A stretch of 7,738 nt of DNA from Rhodospirillaceae bacterium. GTDB lineage: Bacteria > Pseudomonadota > Alphaproteobacteria > Rhodospirillales > Magnetovibrionaceae. Location of the stretch: assembly GCA_002732845.1 (NCBI GenBank), contig NVSZ01000031.1, forward strand, positions 21,467 through 29,204, in the 5' to 3' direction. The position numbers and the translations under genes are program-made. Under the pieces are notes generated by a model that saw only the letters and a program-made list of their open reading frames with translations, made no database searches and was not told the origin of the DNA. How positions within the stretch are numbered: position 1 is the stretch's first letter; each line of letters starts with the position of its first letter. Positions 6,651 through 7,738 of the stretch are shown piece by piece.

Positions 6651-7154
6651 TTAAGAACCGGGCAGGGTGGTGGGTGTTTCAGTTGGCATAGTGCCGGGCA
6701 TCTGGATGCCAGTAGCCAAGCATGCGCCTTCGCACGGAAACAGGTGCAGGGCCATGGTGTAAACAATAACGCCCGATACGGCGACAAAGAACCAGATCGG
6801 CCATGTCCATTTGACGACCTTGCGGTGTTTTTCAATGTTGCCTTTGAAAGCAAAAAACACGGCCGTTGGGACCATCGGTACAATGATCACCGCGCCAATC
6901 ACGTGGACGATCAAAATCGGGAAGTAGACCCAACGGATCAAGCCTTCACCACCAAATTTAGCAAAGCCACCGCCCAAGTGATAGCTGACGTACAGCACCA
7001 AAAACAATACGGATACACCCAACGTGGTGATCATGGTCTTTTTATGGGCTGGGCCATCGCCAGCCTTTGCTTGCCCACGAGCAACAAACAAAAGCATGAC
7101 GGTCAATGCATTTAGTCCAGCATTGATGTGCGGGATGGTGGTCAATTCAATCAT
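6651..7154 (-). CDS. DUF420 family membrane protein, probable haem-copper oxidase maturation factor
   Basis: A 167-residue inner-membrane protein with four predicted helices (about 12-26, 41-60, 75-102, 117-137). Characteristic DUF420 features are the histidines in IPHINAGLNA (His9), VLYVSYHLGG (His59), ILIVHVIGA (His84) and EKHRKVVKWTWPIW (His110), in their usual helix-end positions. The family includes YozB/CtaM proteins that help mature haem-copper oxidases in Firmicutes, and it is often encoded beside oxidase genes. The positive-inside rule places the loops at 27-40 and 103-116 in the cytoplasm, leaving both ends periplasmic. The C-terminal tail holds CEGAC (Cys141, Cys145), a CxxxC arrangement like the copper sites of Sco and CuA proteins, then a Pro/Thr-rich end; whether this is common in the family is not known to me. 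The ATG lies 14 bases after the upstream small gene's stop, with AGG ten bases before it. Confidence 0.85.
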   Translation of the reverse strand: MIELTTIPHINAGLNALTVMLLFVARGQAKAGDGPAHKKTMITTLGVSVLFLVLYVSYHLGGGFAKFGGEGLIRWVYFPILIVHVIGAVIIVPMVPTAVFFAFKGNIEKHRKVVKWTWPIWFFVAVSGVIVYTMALHLFPCEGACLATGIQMPGTMPTETPTTLPGS

Positions 7155-7168
7155 GGAAAAGGCCTAGA

Positions 7169-7420
7169 TTAATTTGCAGGTGGGGTAGTAGATGGGGCAG
7201 CTTTGACAGCGCTGTCTTGCAAGGTGCCAGAAGCTTCGGTCGCCTTTTCAGGGTGGGCCAGCTGGTCTTGTTTCACGCCTAAGAAACCAGAGCTTCGAAT
7301 GCGGTACATGGTGGTGCCATATAAGGTGCCAGCAAAAATAGCCAAGATAGCAAACAGAATCCATTTTCGATTGGCCGGGATGCCCGCAGGTGTTGTCGGT
7401 GTATTTTGTGTGTCGGTCAT
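7169..7420 (-). CDS. Small single-span membrane protein of an oxidase cluster, function unknown
   Basis: I do not recognise a named family. From the ATG at 7420 the product is 83 residues: a Thr/Pro-rich N-terminus, Arg18-Lys19, one hydrophobic helix at about 20-39 (WILFAILAIFAGTLYGTTMY), a basic patch (RIR) and a polar Ala/Thr/Pro-rich tail ending STTPPAN. Topology is ambiguous because positive charges flank both sides of the helix. An in-frame GTG at 7432 would add four residues (MSSF) but has no ribosome binding site; the ATG has a GAGTGAG stretch seven bases upstream and is preferred. It is the first gene after the terminator at 7546-7577 and is closely followed by the DUF420 gene, which suggests a small accessory subunit or assembly protein for the oxidase module. 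That role is inferred from position only. Confidence 0.75.
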   Translation of the reverse strand: MTDTQNTPTTPAGIPANRKWILFAILAIFAGTLYGTTMYRIRSSGFLGVKQDQLAHPEKATEASGTLQDSAVKAAPSTTPPAN

Positions 7421-7451
7421 AAAGGAGCTCACTCTATTGATTTGAGCTGAA

Positions 7452-7481
7452 TATATAGCCTTTTGTGGGGGTGTACCGCAA
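7452..7481 (-). promoter_or_regulatory. Candidate promoter for the small protein-DUF420-oxidase-like-ctaB operon
   Basis: On the minus strand TTGCGG (7481-7476) is followed after 18 bases by TATATA (7457-7452), 31 bases before the ATG at 7420. Matches to the sigma-70 consensus are moderate (three and four of six). Its position between a strong terminator and the first gene supports a promoter somewhere here. The putative -35 lies inside an inverted repeat, CCGCA (7476-7480) and TGCGG (7488-7492) with a seven-base spacer, which could be an operator. Confidence 0.35.
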
Positions 7482-7492
7482 GACCTGTGCGG
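7476..7492. promoter_or_regulatory. 17-bp inverted repeat, possible operator
   Basis: CCGCA (7476-7480) and its exact reverse complement TGCGG (7488-7492) flank seven bases (AGACCTG). It overlaps the candidate -35 of the small membrane protein gene, so a bound regulator could block or activate the promoter. It does not match a regulator motif I know. Confidence 0.3.
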
Positions 7493-7545
7493 AATTCTTC
7501 TCTAAATAAGCTTTGATCTCTTTGAACTTGAAGCGAATTTTAGGC

Positions 7546-7577
7546 AAAAAGAAAGCGGGGACTTTTCAGCCCCCGCT
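7546..7577 (-). terminator. Strong rho-independent terminator after the subunit I-like gene
   Basis: On the minus strand AGCGGGG pairs with CCCCGCT. A G-T pair and the pairs C-G and T-A extend the stem to about ten base pairs, closed by a GAAA tetraloop (stem-loop 7577-7554). The T-rich tract TTTCTTTTT (7553-7546) follows. It lies 25 bases after the stop of the right-edge gene. On the plus strand the stem is followed, three bases later, by TTTTT, so it may work in both directions. Confidence 0.9.
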
Positions 7578-7602
7578 CGCTTTTTGAAGTCTAACTTGGA
7601 AA

Positions 7603-7738
7603 TTAACCCTTGTTATAGTTGTAAGGGCTCCAGTTTTCATCCAGAACAACATCGGTATCACCGAAGTTGCCAGGTCCTGGAGGAGACTCGGTGTGAGTCC
7701 ATTCCAATGACTGAGAGTTCCATGGGTTCAACGAAGCA
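7603..7738 (-). CDS. Cytochrome c oxidase subunit I-like protein, C-terminal fragment
   Basis: Only the last 44 codons are in the window. They translate as NPWNSQSLEWTHTESPPGPGNF with two residues before it, then a tail ending ENWSPYNYNKG before TAA. The NPW-x(4)-LEW-x(4)-SPP pattern is the familiar extramembrane C-terminus of A-type haem-copper oxidase subunit I (CoxA/CtaD), which commonly reads NPWx-x-x-TLEWTxxSPPPxxNF. The extended tail after GNF differs from the usual short ending. None of the catalytic helices are visible, so identity rests on this tail. A strong terminator follows 25 bases downstream, separating its transcript from the downstream oxidase-like operon in the same orientation. 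If it is a true subunit I, this cluster encodes two different haem-copper superfamily proteins. Confidence 0.6.
   Translation of the reverse strand, partial: ASLNPWNSQSLEWTHTESPPGPGNFGDTDVVLDENWSPYNYNKG

Noticed and set aside
6605..6883. Open frame with a repeated TPYLYT peptide across the tandem duplication
   Set aside because: The peptide repeat is only the 15-bp DNA duplication read in another frame; the frame overlaps the DUF420 gene and has no start signal.
7513..7526. TTGAT-N4-TTGAA, similar to an FNR/Anr box (TTGAT-N4-ATCAA)
   Set aside because: Only eight of ten positions fit. The right half-site lacks the key C, and the site lies far upstream of the candidate promoter, so it was not called.

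Overview
The window looks like chromosomal DNA from an alphaproteobacterium, probably a Rhodospirillales-type organism; this placement is inferred from protein flavour, since no rRNA or marker gene is present. GC content is roughly 50-55% by eye. Cytochrome oxidase biogenesis genes lying close to thrC fit a known alphaproteobacterial gene neighbourhood (cox genes, ctaB, then thrC). Here that order is interrupted by an aminotransferase and a peptidase. No mobile element, tRNA, rRNA or CRISPR array was seen.

Left part (1-2557). The minus strand carries most of threonine synthase (thrC), cut by the left edge. A 159-bp divergent intergenic region follows. Then comes a plus-strand class V aminotransferase of the alanine/serine-glyoxylate (serine-pyruvate) type. 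It meets the next gene head to head: a single TTAA tetranucleotide supplies the stop codons of both.

Right part (2554-7738, all minus strand, read right to left). First is the C-terminus of a cytochrome c oxidase subunit I-like protein, cut by the right edge, followed by a strong intrinsic terminator. After a short regulatory gap come a small single-span membrane protein, a DUF420 membrane protein (a family tied to haem-copper oxidase maturation), an unusual 12-span haem-copper-oxidase-superfamily protein, haem O synthase (ctaB), and an M32 zinc carboxypeptidase translationally coupled to ctaB. The membrane genes form a plausible operon for a respiratory module: haem O/A supply (CtaB), a probable assembly factor (DUF420), a small accessory subunit and a haem protein.

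The point of most interest is the 487-residue oxidase-like protein (5145-6608). It keeps the haem-ligand histidines of transmembrane helices 2 and 10 and the helix-6 histidine. It lacks the helix-7 His-His pair that normally completes the CuB site, and it has Phe where the helix-6 active-site Tyr normally sits. It is therefore unlikely to be a canonical O2-reducing terminal oxidase, yet it sits directly downstream of an apparently ordinary subunit I. Secondary oddities are a CxxxC motif in the predicted periplasmic tail of the DUF420 protein, a perfect 15-bp tandem duplication just before the oxidase-like gene, and two stem-loops in the short gap before ctaB.
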